Of a stretch of DNA of 64,000 nt, positions 24,303 through 36,767 are shown one piece after another. Position 1 is the first letter of the stretch. Each line of letters starts with the position of its first letter. The stretch comes from Lycium barbarum (Eukaryota > Streptophyta > Magnoliopsida > Solanales > Solanaceae), in assembly GCF_019175385.1 (NCBI RefSeq), contig NC_083338.1:62652884-62716883 (forward strand). Direction: 5' to 3'. The position numbers were made by a program, and so were the translations under genes. The notes below the pieces were generated by a model. The model had not been told where the DNA came from. It made no database searches and saw only the letters and a list, made by a program, of their open reading frames with translations.

Positions 24303-24347
24303 AGACTCTACTAGACACGGCTCGTAGACACTTTCTAGGACCGAACT

Positions 24348-24359
24348 GCTCTGATACCA
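24348..24359 (-). promoter_or_regulatory. Element H primer-binding site
   Basis: GCTCTGATACCA on the plus strand (TGGTATCAGAGC on the element strand), four bases from the LTR. Confidence 0.9.
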
Positions 24360-24363
24360 CTTT

Positions 24364-26858
24364 TGTCATGACCCAGCTAGGGGCCGCGACGGGTACCCGG
24401 GGCTAACCACCGAGCACTGCTCATTCTACCGCTTATCATACTCATTAGACATTTCTTTATCAAATTCATGTTCAATTTATAAGAAAATCATCCCTCATTT
24501 GAAACATAAATACTTTTATAGACATAAGCCTTTAGGCTATCAAAATAATAAATATATATATATATTAGCATCTCATGAGACCATCTAACCCACACTGCGT
24601 ATCTACGAGCCTCCACTGGAGTGCCAGACATAGGACGGGACAGGACCCCGTCATGCTCAAAATACATATACATGAATGTACACAAAAGAATAATCATAAG
24701 CACCTCCGGAACAACGGAGTGCTCTCTAATCAGCTACTAGCTTCTATGAGTCCCTGATCAAGCTCACCTCCCTGTCTACCTGTGGGCATGAACACAACGT
24801 CCAAAGAAAATGGACGTCAGTACGAACATTGTACTAAGTATGTAAGGCAAGAATGAAATAAATGTAGTAGAAGGATCATGAGCCATAAGAGAAAGATATA
24901 ACCTGCATGAGTGTCATAGGCAAATACATTTCGTATATATATCATATTTTACATAATCATAGTACATATGTCATCACATCATATACATCGTCACATCATA
25001 ATCCTTATCGTTAACCCGCGTCCGGGTAACCATCATATGCCGCCCACTAGTGGTGATCATGCCCGGCCCTCTAGGCTCGGTGTAACCATAGCAGCCCGCC
25101 TTAGCGGTGACATGCCCAGCCATCTAGGCACGGTGGAATCATATGCAGCCCGCCTTAGCGGTGACATGCCCGACCATATTGGCACGGTGGAATTATATCA
25201 TCATATATTCATTCATAGCCCATCATTATTACACATCTCATGAACATATCATAATTTTATCATAGCTCGGCATTTTCATGCATAACATAAGCATTTATAA
25301 GCTAGCATTATTAACCCTCTTGTAGACATATCATGACTTAGCATCATATCACATTTTGCATTAGGAGCATACCTTAGGTTTTGAAGGCAACTATGGCTAT
25401 GTTGGGGTGACGTAAGGTCGTGAACCCCCGATTATGTTATGAACATTTATGAGTATTCTACCTCACCTTGAAGGAAATAGGGCATAAGGTGAGTGTTAAC
25501 AATAATGACATCATTAACGTCATAGGGTCATCATATCATGAACTATCGAATCTCTATACTTTAACTCATCATCATCATTATCATTCTCGTATGTAGTTCA
25601 GTATATCTAAGGACTCATAAGCTCCATCATATAGGAGAATCATGAAAAACTTGAAAGATTCATGCCTTGGAAGGAAAGGGATTTGCCTTACATACCTTTG
25701 TCGTTTAACTAATCTAGCGCTTGCTTGTTCTCCTTTAATGCACCCGTTCTACCTTCAAGAGAATTCGTATCGACATTAGCTAACAATTATAAGAACGGGC
25801 TTACTAACGCTAGAAAAAATTGGGTAGCATTTCCTTTGTTTATACTACTTTTCCCATGTTCTATATCAGCTCCCAAACGTTCATATCAACATTCACAATA
25901 TTGCAACCAACAATCATCACTTATCTACATTTACCACAATTCACCATTTCTCTTCAATTTCTCCACAATTATGGTTATAGCTCATTATCGCGTTTTCTCA
26001 TATATAATACTTATTCCAGGGTCTAAATGTCATTTATAACGTATTCACGATCACAACATACCAACATTCATCATTCATTCCAACCACTATTCAACAATGA
26101 CATTATTCACTCATTTATGACCCATTTTCTATGTCTTTCTACAATTCAAGTGTCTTAGCCTTCCAATACCTTAAACAACATGGTATGGTCATGAAACTTA
26201 CCTTGGATGATGGATGAACAAGCCTTGAATGGAAATGCTCCTCTAGCACCAAAACCCTACTTCACTTCCTTTGGGTTTTCTTGAGATAGATGAACCTTTA
26301 CTAAGTTTCACACACTTGTTTTCATGGATTTGAAGTCGTTGATCTTGGCTTTCCTTTGATTTTTCTTGTGGATGAATGTTAGAGAGAATATTCTAGAGGT
26401 TCATGACCAAAAATGGTGAAAATATGAGTTGTGGGTCGAGTTTGGTCTATTTAAAGTGGTCCAGAAAATTCTGGACCGACACAACATGCGGCACACTTTG
26501 CTAGACGCAAAGCGTGCTTTGCTAAAGGCATGTTGTGTCACAAACCATGCAGAACCTCAAAATTTCACTGGCACACTTTGCTGCACAACTGCGTGGCCAC
26601 AACTCCTGTTTGCTGGACGCATGATGCGCCGCAGAGTGCGCTAGGATGCGATATTTTGCAAAACTTTCTCCGAAACTTAACTCGGATGATCCGACGAGTC
26701 TTAAACCTTCCCGAAGCTTACTAAACATGTTTTTTCTCCATTATATACCCAAGATGGACATGTCTATCCCCATGACCTCAAAAAATTTATCCTACTTCCC
26801 AAGGCTAGGCCAATTCGCATTCGGCGAAACTCAACATAAGAAAATGAGAGGTGTAACA
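24364..26858 (-). repeat. Element H 5' LTR
   Basis: Plus-strand ends TGTCATGACCC ... GGTGTAACA, so on the element strand TGTTACACC ... GTCATGACA, 2,495 bp. Has the hairpin ACGTCC/GGACGT (24797-24817) and a three-unit minisatellite of AGCCCGCCTTAGCGGTGACA type (25018-25192). Near its transcriptional start side there are nested inverted repeats at 26480-26538. No coding region seen. Confidence 0.85.
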
Positions 26859-27961
26859 TCATCCTCTTCAAAGTCGATTCGCATCTTTACAATTTGGAAC
26901 TCATCATAGTATTCTTCCACACTCTTTTTGTTTTGCTTCAAGGTATACACTTTCTTGAGTTGTTCTTGCTTGTACCGTTCGGTAACATACTTACGCTGCA
27001 TGGTGTCCTTCAACTCATCCCAAGTAGGTGTGGGCAGAAGTCCAATAATTCTTCTTGCTTTCACTTGAGTTTCCCACCATGTGGAGGCATACCCTTTGAA
27101 TTGAGCAATGGCATAAGATGTTTTCTTCACCTCGGACATGTCATTCGTCAAGAAGATTCTATCACAATGCATCATCCAATCAAGAAATGTATCGGGGTCA
27201 CTTCCTCATTTGAAGGTTGGGAGAATAACCTTGATAGAATTGACACTCGTGTCTCACATTCCTCCATAACCGTTGTTCCCATTGAAATCTCCATCGTCAT
27301 CATAACCTCGATGGTCACGAGCTTGGTGCCCTTCACAAGCTTGGTGCCCTCTTTGCCTACCCATGTGAGGGTTAGGACTATGCCTTTCACCCCTCCCACG
27401 ATAACCTCCTTGTGCTTGCCCTCATTGCCTCCAACCTTGGTCACCATATCGTTCGTTCTCAAGTATAGCTTCTTCTATCTCATCATCATTTGGTTGTTGG
27501 ATGTTTGGACGGTGTTGGGGTAACATAGGTGCATTTAAGTGTGGATCATTTGGGGGTGGATCATTTGGATGTGGGTCATTTAGAGTTTGATCTTGTGGCG
27601 GTGGGTTGTTTCGTTGGCTTATGGGAGTGTTGTTTGGTGGGGTGAGAGTTGTATTTTGAGGAGTGTTTTGGGGAGTGGGGTTATATAGATGATGGAAGGT
27701 ATCGGGTGACAATGTAAGTGAAGTGCTTCGAGTAGCTCCACTTGTGCCTCCTTGGTATTGCACTCGGGGCGAATACGAGACCTCCCTACTACCTCCTTCA
27801 ATTGCTTCCACCCTACTTCCAAAGTTTTCCATTCGATAATCCATGTTTTCCATTCGACCTCCCATACTCCTAACTTTATCGTTCAAGGCTTGTAAGGATC
27901 TCATTACATCAACTGGTATGAGTTCCCCGGTGGGAACTTGTGTTTCATCCTCCGTAGCCAT
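26859..27961 (-). pseudogene. Element I gag (broken, cut by H)
   Basis: ATG at 27961 (MATEDETQVP). N-terminal region with a short helical, coiled-coil-like segment (VMRSLQALNDKVRSMGGRME), then a Pro/Asn/Gln-rich low-complexity region, then a retrotransposon capsid domain (SYAIAQFKGYASTWWE, WDELKDTMQRKYV, KSVEEYYDEFQ). Three in-frame TGA codons (27422-27424, about 27253 and about 27208) each fit a CGA-to-TGA change; without them the frame is continuous to the H insertion. This gag is unlike those of B, D, H and G, so I belongs to another Ty3/gypsy lineage. Its pol would lie left of H, outside the window. Confidence 0.82.
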
Positions 27962-29492
27962 GGTACCTATTAAAGAAATTCAACAAAATGATCAAACACG
28001 TTAGATTAGTAAAATCAACTCACAATCGCTCAAGTATGCGCACCTTTCAATTGCCTCACAAATTGCTTCCGCCAAAGATTGTGTGCTTGTTAATGTCGAC
28101 TAGTCACAAGGGTTCAAATTCTACTCTTGGTCGGAATATATTCTTGTTAGACTAAGAAAGACGGACGACTCAATTCAATCTAACGGACTTGAACCAAGAA
28201 ATTAACAACGAAACAAAAACGAAGAAAATCATGAAAGAATTGGCACAAAAGAAATGCGGACACAAGAACTAGCAAACATAAGTAGGAACAACTACTAAAT
28301 GACTACTAGTTGAGAGACACAAGAAAATGGAATGCTAAAATCGGGAAATAAATCAAATTTCGGGCCCGGGTAGGTGATAACTTGAAAACGCAGTCGGGAA
28401 GCCCCAATTGATCCAAGGTATCAATTTGAAGTAATGAATAATTTAAAATTTATACACTTTTTTTTTTCGTCCCTACCAAAGGAATAGGGACACAAGATCA
28501 ACAACGAGAGTTAAGAATTTTTTTGAGAAATGAAACTTGGATCAATGTAAATTAACTTGAGAAATACGACCTTACTTATACGGTCCGTATAAGAGGGTAC
28601 GGTCCGTGGAAGTGCTCGTATAATATGATGTCACAAAACAGTAAGTGCTCTTTGTTGGGTCCTGAAATACGACTAGCTTATACGGTCCGTATAAAAAGAT
28701 ACGGTCCGTGTAAGTGTCCGTATAAATTGATGTCACTTTTTCTCTTGCCTTATACGACCTTACTTATATGGTCCGTATAAGGGAATACGGTTCGTGAAAG
28801 TGCTCGTATAAGATGATGTCACAAAACAGTAAGTCCCCTTTGCTGGATCCTTACGTACGACCAACTTATACGGTCCGTATAAAAAGATACGGTCCGTATA
28901 ACTACCCTTTTTCTACTACAGTGATTTTTGTGTTGAACTTGACCTTCTCAAAATTTGAACCAAATTTCTTGGACCTGATGACATTCCTGGGCCCACTCAA
29001 CCTAGTATTTACCCTTTTGGGGTAGAAAAACACTTTCCCCAAATCTTGACTTGAAAACTTTGAATTAAATGCCCCTTTAGAGAGTCTTCTTCCCTATGAA
29101 GATTTGAAGATCTTCAATAACACCAACAATTTCAAATTTTCAACTACCTTCAAATCAACTTGTTTTTCCTTCAAATTTTAGATTTAGACTCCCCAAGACT
29201 TGTAGAACAAAGCCTAATAAGTTTCAAGTACCAATTTCACCCAGATCAACAAGACCCACATCAAGTTCTTCAAGTTTTCAAAAGCTTCAACTCAAAAATG
29301 GTGGATTCATCAATATTGACCCGATTGATATGAAATTTGAAGATTTGAAACCCTAACGTACTAAGGAACAAGAATCTAATAACAAAACAACAAAACAAAC
29401 AATTTTTTTTTTTTGGGTTTTTCTAGGATTTTCGAATTTTTTTTAATAGTAACAAACCCTAGGCTAGATTTGATTGAACAAATCTAATCCAA
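27962..29492 (-). other. Element I leader (between PBS and gag)
   Basis: About 1.5 kb of AT-rich non-coding DNA. Contains the palindrome-rich tandem repeat at 28565-28915. The part next to the PBS (about 29100-29490) resembles the leader of element F (50160-50471), with shared phrases such as AACAAAGCC and TTTAGATTTAGA. No gene seen. Confidence 0.75.
28565..28915. repeat. 188-bp higher-order repeat with TTATACGGTCCGTATAA palindromes
   Basis: Two copies of a unit of about 188 bp (starting 28565 and 28753), each made of two half-units of roughly 90-100 bp. Every half-unit has a near-palindrome TATACGGTCCGTATA followed some 20 bases on by a TACGGTCCGT copy, giving eight copies (some with one change) in 350 bp. 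Confidence 0.85.
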
Positions 29493-29504
29493 GCTCTGAT
29501 ACCA
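29493..29504 (-). promoter_or_regulatory. Element I primer-binding site
   Basis: GCTCTGATACCA, i.e. TGGTATCAGAGC on the element strand; five bases (ATTAA) separate it from the LTR. Confidence 0.85.
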
Positions 29505-29509
29505 ATTAA

Positions 29510-30139
29510 TGTAAGAACGGAAACGAAAACAATAATAAAATGCAAGAAATAAAGGAGATAGATAATTTGACACAACTTAGACTCAATTTAGCAACCAAAG
29601 TTACAGAAAACTAAGACCTCTAAATTTAAGAACAAGAAGTAACCAAATTCTTAGGATGACCCAAAAGGGATTAGAATCCCTAATAACATATCCTCTCAAC
29701 AAACACCCAATCCAAGGATAAGCAATCACTCAACTCTCAAGAGTTACAATATCCAAATATCAAGTAGTAATAATCAAAATAGTCTAAGTCTTCTAAATGA
29801 AAGAAACTACTATTTATACTAAAGTTCAAAAGAAGACAACTATATTATTACACTTCTACCCTTAATGAAGTAAGGGCCTTGTTTGGGTGTCTTATTTTGG
29901 GGAAAGAACTTGAAATTGCAATTCTTCAAGTAATTCAAGTAATAGCCATATTGCAAGCATGACCATCTTCATCACTCTTCTCCATTCCGTCCTTCCAAGC
30001 AATCTTCCACACTTGGGATCCATGGTATGGCGCTAATGCATGCTCATGATCGCCTATCTTCTTATGCAACCCTTGTGATGTTTGGGGTTCCTTGACTTAA
30101 TTCAACATAGGTGATCTTGGGGCAACTAGGATTGCATCA
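29510..30139 (-). repeat. Element I 5' LTR (short type, 630 bp)
   Basis: Plus-strand ends TGTAAGAAC ... GGATTGCATCA. Shares phrases with the F LTR (50489-51224) and the E LTR (about 51991-52640). Right flank GTTAC (30140-30144) is the presumed target duplication; the partner is off-window. Confidence 0.75.
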
Positions 30140-30415
30140 GTTACGGACAATGCGGTAAATGAAACATGGATTTGATATAAGCTATATCGATGAAAGTGAA
30201 TAATGTGTCGATGCATGGGTCTCAATGAAATTATGGTAAGCAACATTATGATAAGGGCATCTACCCTACGGTTTAGTGGTTGTCCAAATCAGATGAAAAT
30301 AAAAGAATTAACCTTTGACATTACGGGGCAATGTGACACGCAGAGACGTAAGGATGAAATGATAAAAGGCATGGACCGAAGGACGAAAGAGGGGCAAAGA
30401 GTCCCTAGATGGTAG
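30140..30415 (+). other. Unassigned remnant before LTR C
   Basis: 276 bp without a convincing gene. An open frame of 70 codons at 30203 has no features I recognise. It resembles in style the non-coding interior of A, and may be the 3' interior of element C, with the polypurine tract and the first 36 or so bases of the LTR deleted. Confidence 0.4.
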
Positions 30416-31574
30416 TCGAGAAATAATTAAGACTTGTGTGTTATGAGGAAATATTTTGATTCTAGTTGATGTGACTATGTTGGTTATGAAATCATTAATG
30501 TCAAGACATTGGGGAAGGCCGAGGGTAAATTTGGAATTTCGGAAATTAGTTTCGGGGATTACAAAACGGGACTTTTAATGAATTGGGCAACAAAAAAAAT
30601 TGAGGCCCAAAGCCTTGAAGTGGCCGGCCAAGACAAGGTCCAAGCCCACATTTTTAAAGGTCATGTGATATACACATGACCTATAATTGGATATATATCC
30701 ATATTCCCTTTGGAGTTATCAAGAACTAAAACAAAACACAAAAAAAAAATTGAGCATCACCAAAGGAAGGCTCTCGGCCGAGAACCCCTATAAGAAAAAA
30801 AAAATCCCAAGCCTTGTGTTTGATCCAAAAATCCTTGTTCTTCACATATTGTAAAGTACTCAAGACGCTCTCCGACGGGGTACAATTAGTTTGGCGGAAG
30901 GTGCGCGTTTGCGACAAGTCGGAAACTTAAGAAAAGGTAAGAATTTTGCCCCTCTAATGTTATGGAATGGGTATATATGTGTTAGTGATTAGAGTTGCAT
31001 AAAGATTATGGAATTGTGTTGTGTTGTGAGTAGCCGTGCATGTGTGTGAAGTGGTATGTGGCCGTGAGCCACTTGGTGGTGAAGAGTAATGGATTAAATT
31101 TTTATTTAGCTTGTTAGTTGTGTCGTTGTGGCGTTTATGACGTAAATAAAGGTTTAACGAAGTGAGTTGGCATTGAAGTTGGTTGTATGTTGATATGCGA
31201 AATTATGTGATTTTTATATGATTTTTATATAATTATGAAAGTAAGATTCTAGGATGTGAATTAATGTTGTTGTTAATGAATTTGGAAGGAAACAATGCGA
31301 GTTAGTATGTTCGTCGTAGTTGTTGATGTTTTGGATGAAATATGGAAAGTAATGAACTTCGGGAAATTTTGTATATTGTTTGGAGTGTAATTGGGATGGG
31401 TTTGAATAATCTTGAATGGGTGAATGAATACAATAATGTGGGCATAAGTTTGGAATTGTGAAGTTTGAATGAAAGTTGTCAACTTGTGTAGTAAGGTAGA
31501 ACTTTGAAGTTAGAGTGATTTGATTGTGATTTATGTTGCTTGTGATGTTTGGGTTGTTGTTGTTGATGTATTTT

Positions 31575-32834
31575 GAGCCGAGCTAAGTCTCGGGGGTGTT
31601 AGATTTATAGGGGAAATGCTGCCGAAATTTCGGTAGCCAAGTATAACCCAAAGATTAAGATGTTAACTTTCATGAATAGTAACTGGTAAAAGTGACCATT
31701 TGCAGTTTTTGGACGAAACGGGAATTGAGATTTGACGAGCGTAAGGCGCAATCCAGGTATGTAAAGCTTACCTTTCCTTCTTTTGGCATGTCCTAGTTAC
31801 ACTAGGTTAAGATCGGACCCTCGGGGATAATTCTGCTCTTGGAAATCCGAGTTCAAGTTTGGGTACTATTCATTCAGCGCAATTGAAACCTATTCCTTAC
31901 ATTTGGTTGAAAGAATGTTCAAACCTTCATAACTTTTGCTATTGTGTCCAAATCTCTCCGAAACGTTCGTAGATGGCTTTATGGAGCCTAAAGTATGTGA
32001 TTTGTGTCCGCCGCCTCGACTTGACTCAAGGTGGGCCCGCAAGCCCCGAGGCTTCCCTTATTTGGTTTGTTTGGCTCATTTTCGTTCGATATAAAAAGTA
32101 ATCATTTGCCTATGACTCAAAGGTCCGTTTGAAATTTCCTATATCGTTATTGAACGTTTTGCACTATGAATGATGTTAGATTTTCGGAAAAAGATCTGTG
32201 AATTGCTTTTCAAAGGTTTTGCAGTTTGGAACTTCGTAACTTCCATATATAAATTTTGATCGCCCTGACTCCTACCCCGAGCCTTTCGGCGTCGGTGTAT
32301 ACCTATATGTAATTATATGTCAAGTCTTGTAAATTACTTTTGATATGCATATGGTTTCTGCACTACTCCGTTCGTGCCATTCGCTATGATTTCGTTCGTC
32401 GGTACCCGGACCGGCTTTGTGATCGTGCGCGCTATACCATATTCGGAAGTATGAGTGTTACGGTTTCCGAGGCCTCGCCATAGGGCCGGTTACCGTCTAT
32501 GGAGTTATGATGTGATATGGCATTTGATATGTTCTGATGATGTGATATGTGTGTGATACGATTTGTCTGGAGACTGTACGGAGATCTGAAAAACTTCTGG
32601 GGTATGATGTGTTGTGGCACCAGCGTCGGGGGTGACCACATTCCTAAGCCCTATACATGATTGTTTTATTTGCATTTTTACATTTATCTTCCGTACAGGT
32701 TTGATTTGCTACTTTGACGTTTGTGTTTGTTCCTTCTGACTCCAGTTATGATTGTGATTTCTGTACCTTCTGCTTTACATACTCAGTACTTCTCCCGTAC
32801 TGACCCCCTGTTCTTCGGGGGGGCTGCGTTTCAT
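31575..32834 (+). repeat. Tandem duplication in LTR C, copy 1
   Basis: From GAGCCGAGCTAAGTCTCGGG to CTGCGTTTCAT; copied next to it at offset 1,260. Several point differences from copy 2 (for example around 31998, 32093 and 32300). Confidence 0.9.
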
Positions 32835-34095
32835 GAGCCGAGCTAAGTCTCGGGGGTGTTAGATTTATAGGGGAAATGCTGCCGAAATTTCGGTAGCCAA
32901 GTATAACCCAAAGATTAAGATGTTAACTTTCATGAATAGTAACTGGTAAAAGTGACCATTTGCAGTTTTTGGACGAAACGGGAATTGAGATTTGACGAGC
33001 GTAAGGCGCAATCCAGGTATGTAAAGCTTACCTTTCCTTCTTTTGGCATGTCCTAGTTATACTAGGTTAAGATCGGACCCTCGGGGATAATTCTGCTCTT
33101 GGAAATCCGAGTTCAAGTTTGGGTACTACTCATTCAGCGCAATTGAAACCTATTCCTTACGTTTGGTTGAAAGAATGTTCAAACCTTCATAAATTTTGCT
33201 ATTGTGTCCAAATCTCTCCGAAACGTTCGTAGATGGCTTTATGGAGCCTAAAGTCTGTGATTTGTGTCCGCCGCCTCGACTTGACTCAAGGTGGGCCCGC
33301 AAGCCCCGAGGCTTCCCTTATTTGGTTTGTTTGGCTCATTTTCGTTCGATATGAAAGGTAATCGTTTGCCTATGACTCAAAGGTCCGTTTGAAATTTCTT
33401 ATATCGTTATTGAACGTTTTGCACTATGAATGACGCTAGGTTTTCGGAAAATGATCTGTGAATTGTTTTTCAAAGGTTTTGCAGTTTGGAACTTCGTAAC
33501 TTCCATATATAAATTTTGATCGCCCTGACTCCTACCCCGAGCCTTCTGGCGTCGGTATATGCCTATATGTAATTATATGTCGAGTCTTGTAAATTACTTT
33601 TGATATGCATATGGTTTCTGCACTACTCCGTTCGTGCCATTCGCTATGATTTCGTTCGTCGGTACCCGGGCCGGCTTTGTGATCGTGCGCGCTATACCAT
33701 ATTCGGAAGTATGATGTGTTACGGTTTCCGAGGCCTCGCCATAGGGCCGGTTACCGTCTATGGAGTTATGATGTGATATGGCATTTGATATGTTCTGATG
33801 ATGTGATATGTGTGTGATACGATTTGTCTAGAGACTGTACGGAGATTTGAAAAACATCTGGAGTATGATGTGTTGTGGCACCAGCGTCGGGGGTGACCAC
33901 ATTCCTAAGCCCTATACATGATTGTTTTATTTGCATTTTTACATTTATCTTCCGTACAGGTTTGATTTGCTACTTTGACGTTTGTGTTTGTTCCTTCTGA
34001 CTCCAGTTATGATTGTGATTTCTGTACCTTCTGCTTTACATACTCAGTACTTCTCCCGTACTGACCCCCTGTTCTTCGGGGGGGCTGCGTTTCAT
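32835..34095 (+). repeat. Tandem duplication in LTR C, copy 2
   Basis: Same segment, one base longer. At several differing positions (AAAGTCTGTG near 33250, ATATGAAAGGTAATCG near 33350) it agrees with the LTRs of D while copy 1 does not, which suggests joining of two different LTR copies. Confidence 0.9.
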
Positions 34096-34689
34096 GCCCG
34101 CAGGTACAGAAGCTCGTGTGGGTGATCCTCTGGTTTAGGCTACCGATTCTGCTATTTTGGAGAGCTCCCCTTGATCCGGAGCTTAACTTTTGGTACATAC
34201 CTTTTGTTGTGCGTGTATTCTGTACATTTGTAGCTGTGTGGGTACGGCGGGGCCCTGTCCCGTCATATGTTCGTATGTTCTGTTTTGTTCTAGAGGCCTG
34301 TAGTCATATTTGTGGGTCGTGGGTCCGGTGTGTTTGTATGTGGATCTGTTTTGCGTTCTTAAGCAGCCCGTATGCTACTATGGCCAAAACGGCCCATGAG
34401 TTCGTACGTGTGTGTGTGTGCATTTGGGCGATGTATATTCCGCCACCTTTCTGATTTTGATATGACTGTTCTGCACGGGCGACCGCTTAAGATAAGTGTT
34501 TGTTCAATTCTTGTGTGACGTCTGCTATTAGTTTTCAGTTCGAATAACGTATGTTAAGTCTGAATGAGTCTGAATATGATGATCTAGTTTGTGAGTCTGT
34601 TTGGGGTGCCTAAGTAGGGTGCCAGTCGCGGCCCACGGGGTTGGGTCGTGACAAAAAGAAAAAGTCAAAATAACTAGAAAAGCACAAAA

Positions 34690-36033
34690 ATGGACCTTCT
34701 TCCAATTAGATTAAGAAACGAAGGAGGATCAGAAAGGCAAGCAAGACCAAGAGTAAGTTTTTCAGACAATAGAATAGGTAATAATTTCTTATCAAGAATT
34801 TTAAATAAAAGAACGCCAGAGGAAAATAACCAACAGTTAAGTGAGGTAATAGATGTAGACCGAGACATACAGATTTTCCAACAAAATCAATTAAAACTAT
34901 TAAATCCAAAGACTTGATACAATGTAAGACAATTTTCTAGAACAACACAATTATATAGACACTATAGAGAAGAGCAGTTGTCAGCTATAGGAACTAAAGT
35001 TATTACTATAAATCTAATAAATTCAGAAGCTTTAAGACAAATAAAAAATATTGGAAGGACGTTAATGCATATGGGATTAATAGTAATAGGATTAAAAGGA
35101 TTAACTAGAAAAAATTTAGGAACTAAAGTCCTAATAGTAATTTACGATGATAAATGGTCAGACATGAAGAAATCAATAATCGGAATAACAGAAGTAGATA
35201 TGACAAATAATGGAGAAATTTTTTATATTAGTCCAGACTTTATAATGAATCTAGTAGAATTTAGAAAACATATAAAAATAGGAATACAGACCAAAGGATA
35301 CGAAGAAATGTGTAATGGTAATAAATTATTAATGTGCGTAGGATTTTTAGGAAAAATGAATAATAATAGTAATACCAAGTTTAAAATTAAAGTAGACGAT
35401 GTCGTAGAATTAATGGGAAATAGAGGAATAAATTTAATTAAACCCATAAAAATAAATCCTGAAGAATACGCAGGGTTAGAATGGAATTTAGAAGACTTTA
35501 GTAGAAAGAAGATTCTGCAACCAGAGTCGTACCTAATGTACACTAACTCTAAAGGAGAGACATCTATAAGATTTACCAATTATAATTACGCACCACAAGG
35601 AGACATAGAAGAGGAAAGTACTTTAGATGAAAATGAAACTACTGAGTTAACCTTTATGAACATAGAATTAATACAAGAAGAATTTGAAGTAGACATAGCT
35701 ATAGAAGAAGCAAAAAGACTTTATAGAGAAAATAAAAATAAAAATTTTAGATGCACAGGATGTAAGTTAGGAGATCTAACAATAGAAGAAACTATAAGCC
35801 ACTTCAAATTATGCGAAGCTAGAACTGATAATTGGGGATATAGAGTAGAACATATATACCAAAAGAAATCAGACGCTTTCAATAAAATATTAGAAGATAG
35901 ACAAGATAGTGATGAAGAAATAGAATTAGACTCAATAATAAGCCAAAAAGAATTAATGGAATCTAGCGCATCTAGTTCTAGTCCATTTCAAAGTACAACA
36001 GGAGAACAATATACAATAGACACGAGTACATGA
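34690..36033 (+). pseudogene. Pararetrovirus polyprotein, N-terminal and movement-protein region (broken)
   Basis: Frame from ATG 34690, stopped by TGA at 34915, re-opening to TGA at 36031. The first 75 codons are polar and charged. The following part (about 34978-35480) carries hydrophobic strands and spacing typical of the 30K-superfamily movement proteins of badnaviruses (LMHMGLIVIGLKGL, IGIQTKGYEEM). These proteins let virus particles pass plasmodesmata. A later Cys/His cluster (CTGCKLGDL ... HFKLC, about 35750-35820) and an acidic, Ser-rich tail follow. Both stops fit CGA-to-TGA changes. Start choice at 34690 is supported by the in-frame stop just upstream (34675). Confidence 0.75.
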
Positions 36034-36767
36034 AATATACCTAGAAGAAGAGTTTTTAGAACAGCAAGAGAACCTATACACAATATAAAACCATCAGGAA
36101 AAATAATGTCTTTAGAAGAACCTATTATTCTCCAAGAAGGAGGTAATAAAGGAAAGATATTAAATATAGCAACTCATGATCCACAAAGATGGAATTCAGT
36201 AATAGACCTTTGGAAAGAAATAGTAGTAGCAGACTATATAAAAATGTATAATGATACATATGCTGAAACTATGTATAAATACTTAGAGACATTTTTGGGA
36301 GAATCAGCTAAAGCTCTATGGGAAGCATATAAGCAAGATTTTCCGATGGAATTTCAATACTTAGTATCCATGGGAGCAAATCCATACAATTTTACTAATA
36401 AAATACATACTTTAATTACAGGAGAAGATCCAAATAGTGGATTAGTAATGCTACAATGAAATGCTTTAATTAAATTAGAACAAATAAGTATAAGAAGCTG
36501 GTTTCATATTAAGAAATTGTAAATGATTATTTTTATTATTGCACAATTAGTGGAAATGCGTTTGACGAGGAATTAGGTAAAAAATTATTTAATAAATTAC
36601 CAGGAGCTCTAGGAAGAGAAATAGAAGACAGATGGAATAAAAGAGACGGAGTAGTACAAAATCCTAATCTAAAATGGTCAATAGGACATAGGATACAACA
36701 TATAATGGATATACTACAAGAAAAATGCACGCATATACAAATACAAAAATAATTAAAACAAAATGAA
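36034..36767 (+). pseudogene. Pararetrovirus coat-protein region (broken)
   Basis: Same frame as the movement region from 36034, through RWNSVIDLWKEIVV and ETFLGESAKALWEAYKQDF, to TGA at 36457. The frame is then lost around 36490-36550 and continues in another phase from about 36558 (FDEELGKKLFNKLPGALGREI) to TAA at 36750. Length and position match the capsid part of badnavirus-like polyproteins. Family placement rests on order and general similarity. Confidence 0.7.

Larger units (their letters stand above)
1..26858 (-). mobile_element. Element H: partial Ty3/gypsy retrotransposon, split by element A
   Basis: Order on the minus strand: 5' LTR (24364-26858), PBS (24348-24359), gag (24158 down to 1498, interrupted), then protease and reverse transcriptase running off the window at position 1. 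Element A splits gag: the 5-bp sequence GCATA occurs at 2202-2206 and again at 23522-23526, and the gag protein reads across these two points. H itself sits in the gag of element I; the expected right-hand target duplication is TCATC at 26859-26863, but its partner lies outside the window. The chromovirus (Del/Tekay-like) assignment rests on close similarity of its pol to that of element B. Several nonsense codons make it defective. Confidence 0.86.
30416..34653 (+). repeat. LTR C (B/D-like), with internal tandem duplication
   Basis: Starts inside the LTR (TCGAGAAATAATTAAGAC, about base 37 of the D LTR) and ends GGGTCGTGACA. Without the duplication it would match the length of the D LTRs. There is no PBS after it; the pararetrovirus follows directly, so it is a 3' or solo LTR. 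Confidence 0.85.

Noticed and set aside
26894..27523. 209-codon plus-strand frame
   Set aside because: Antisense shadow of the element I gag.
34978..36033. A host gene of 351 codons
   Set aside because: Same frame continues on both sides of nonsense codons, and the domain order is that of a pararetrovirus.
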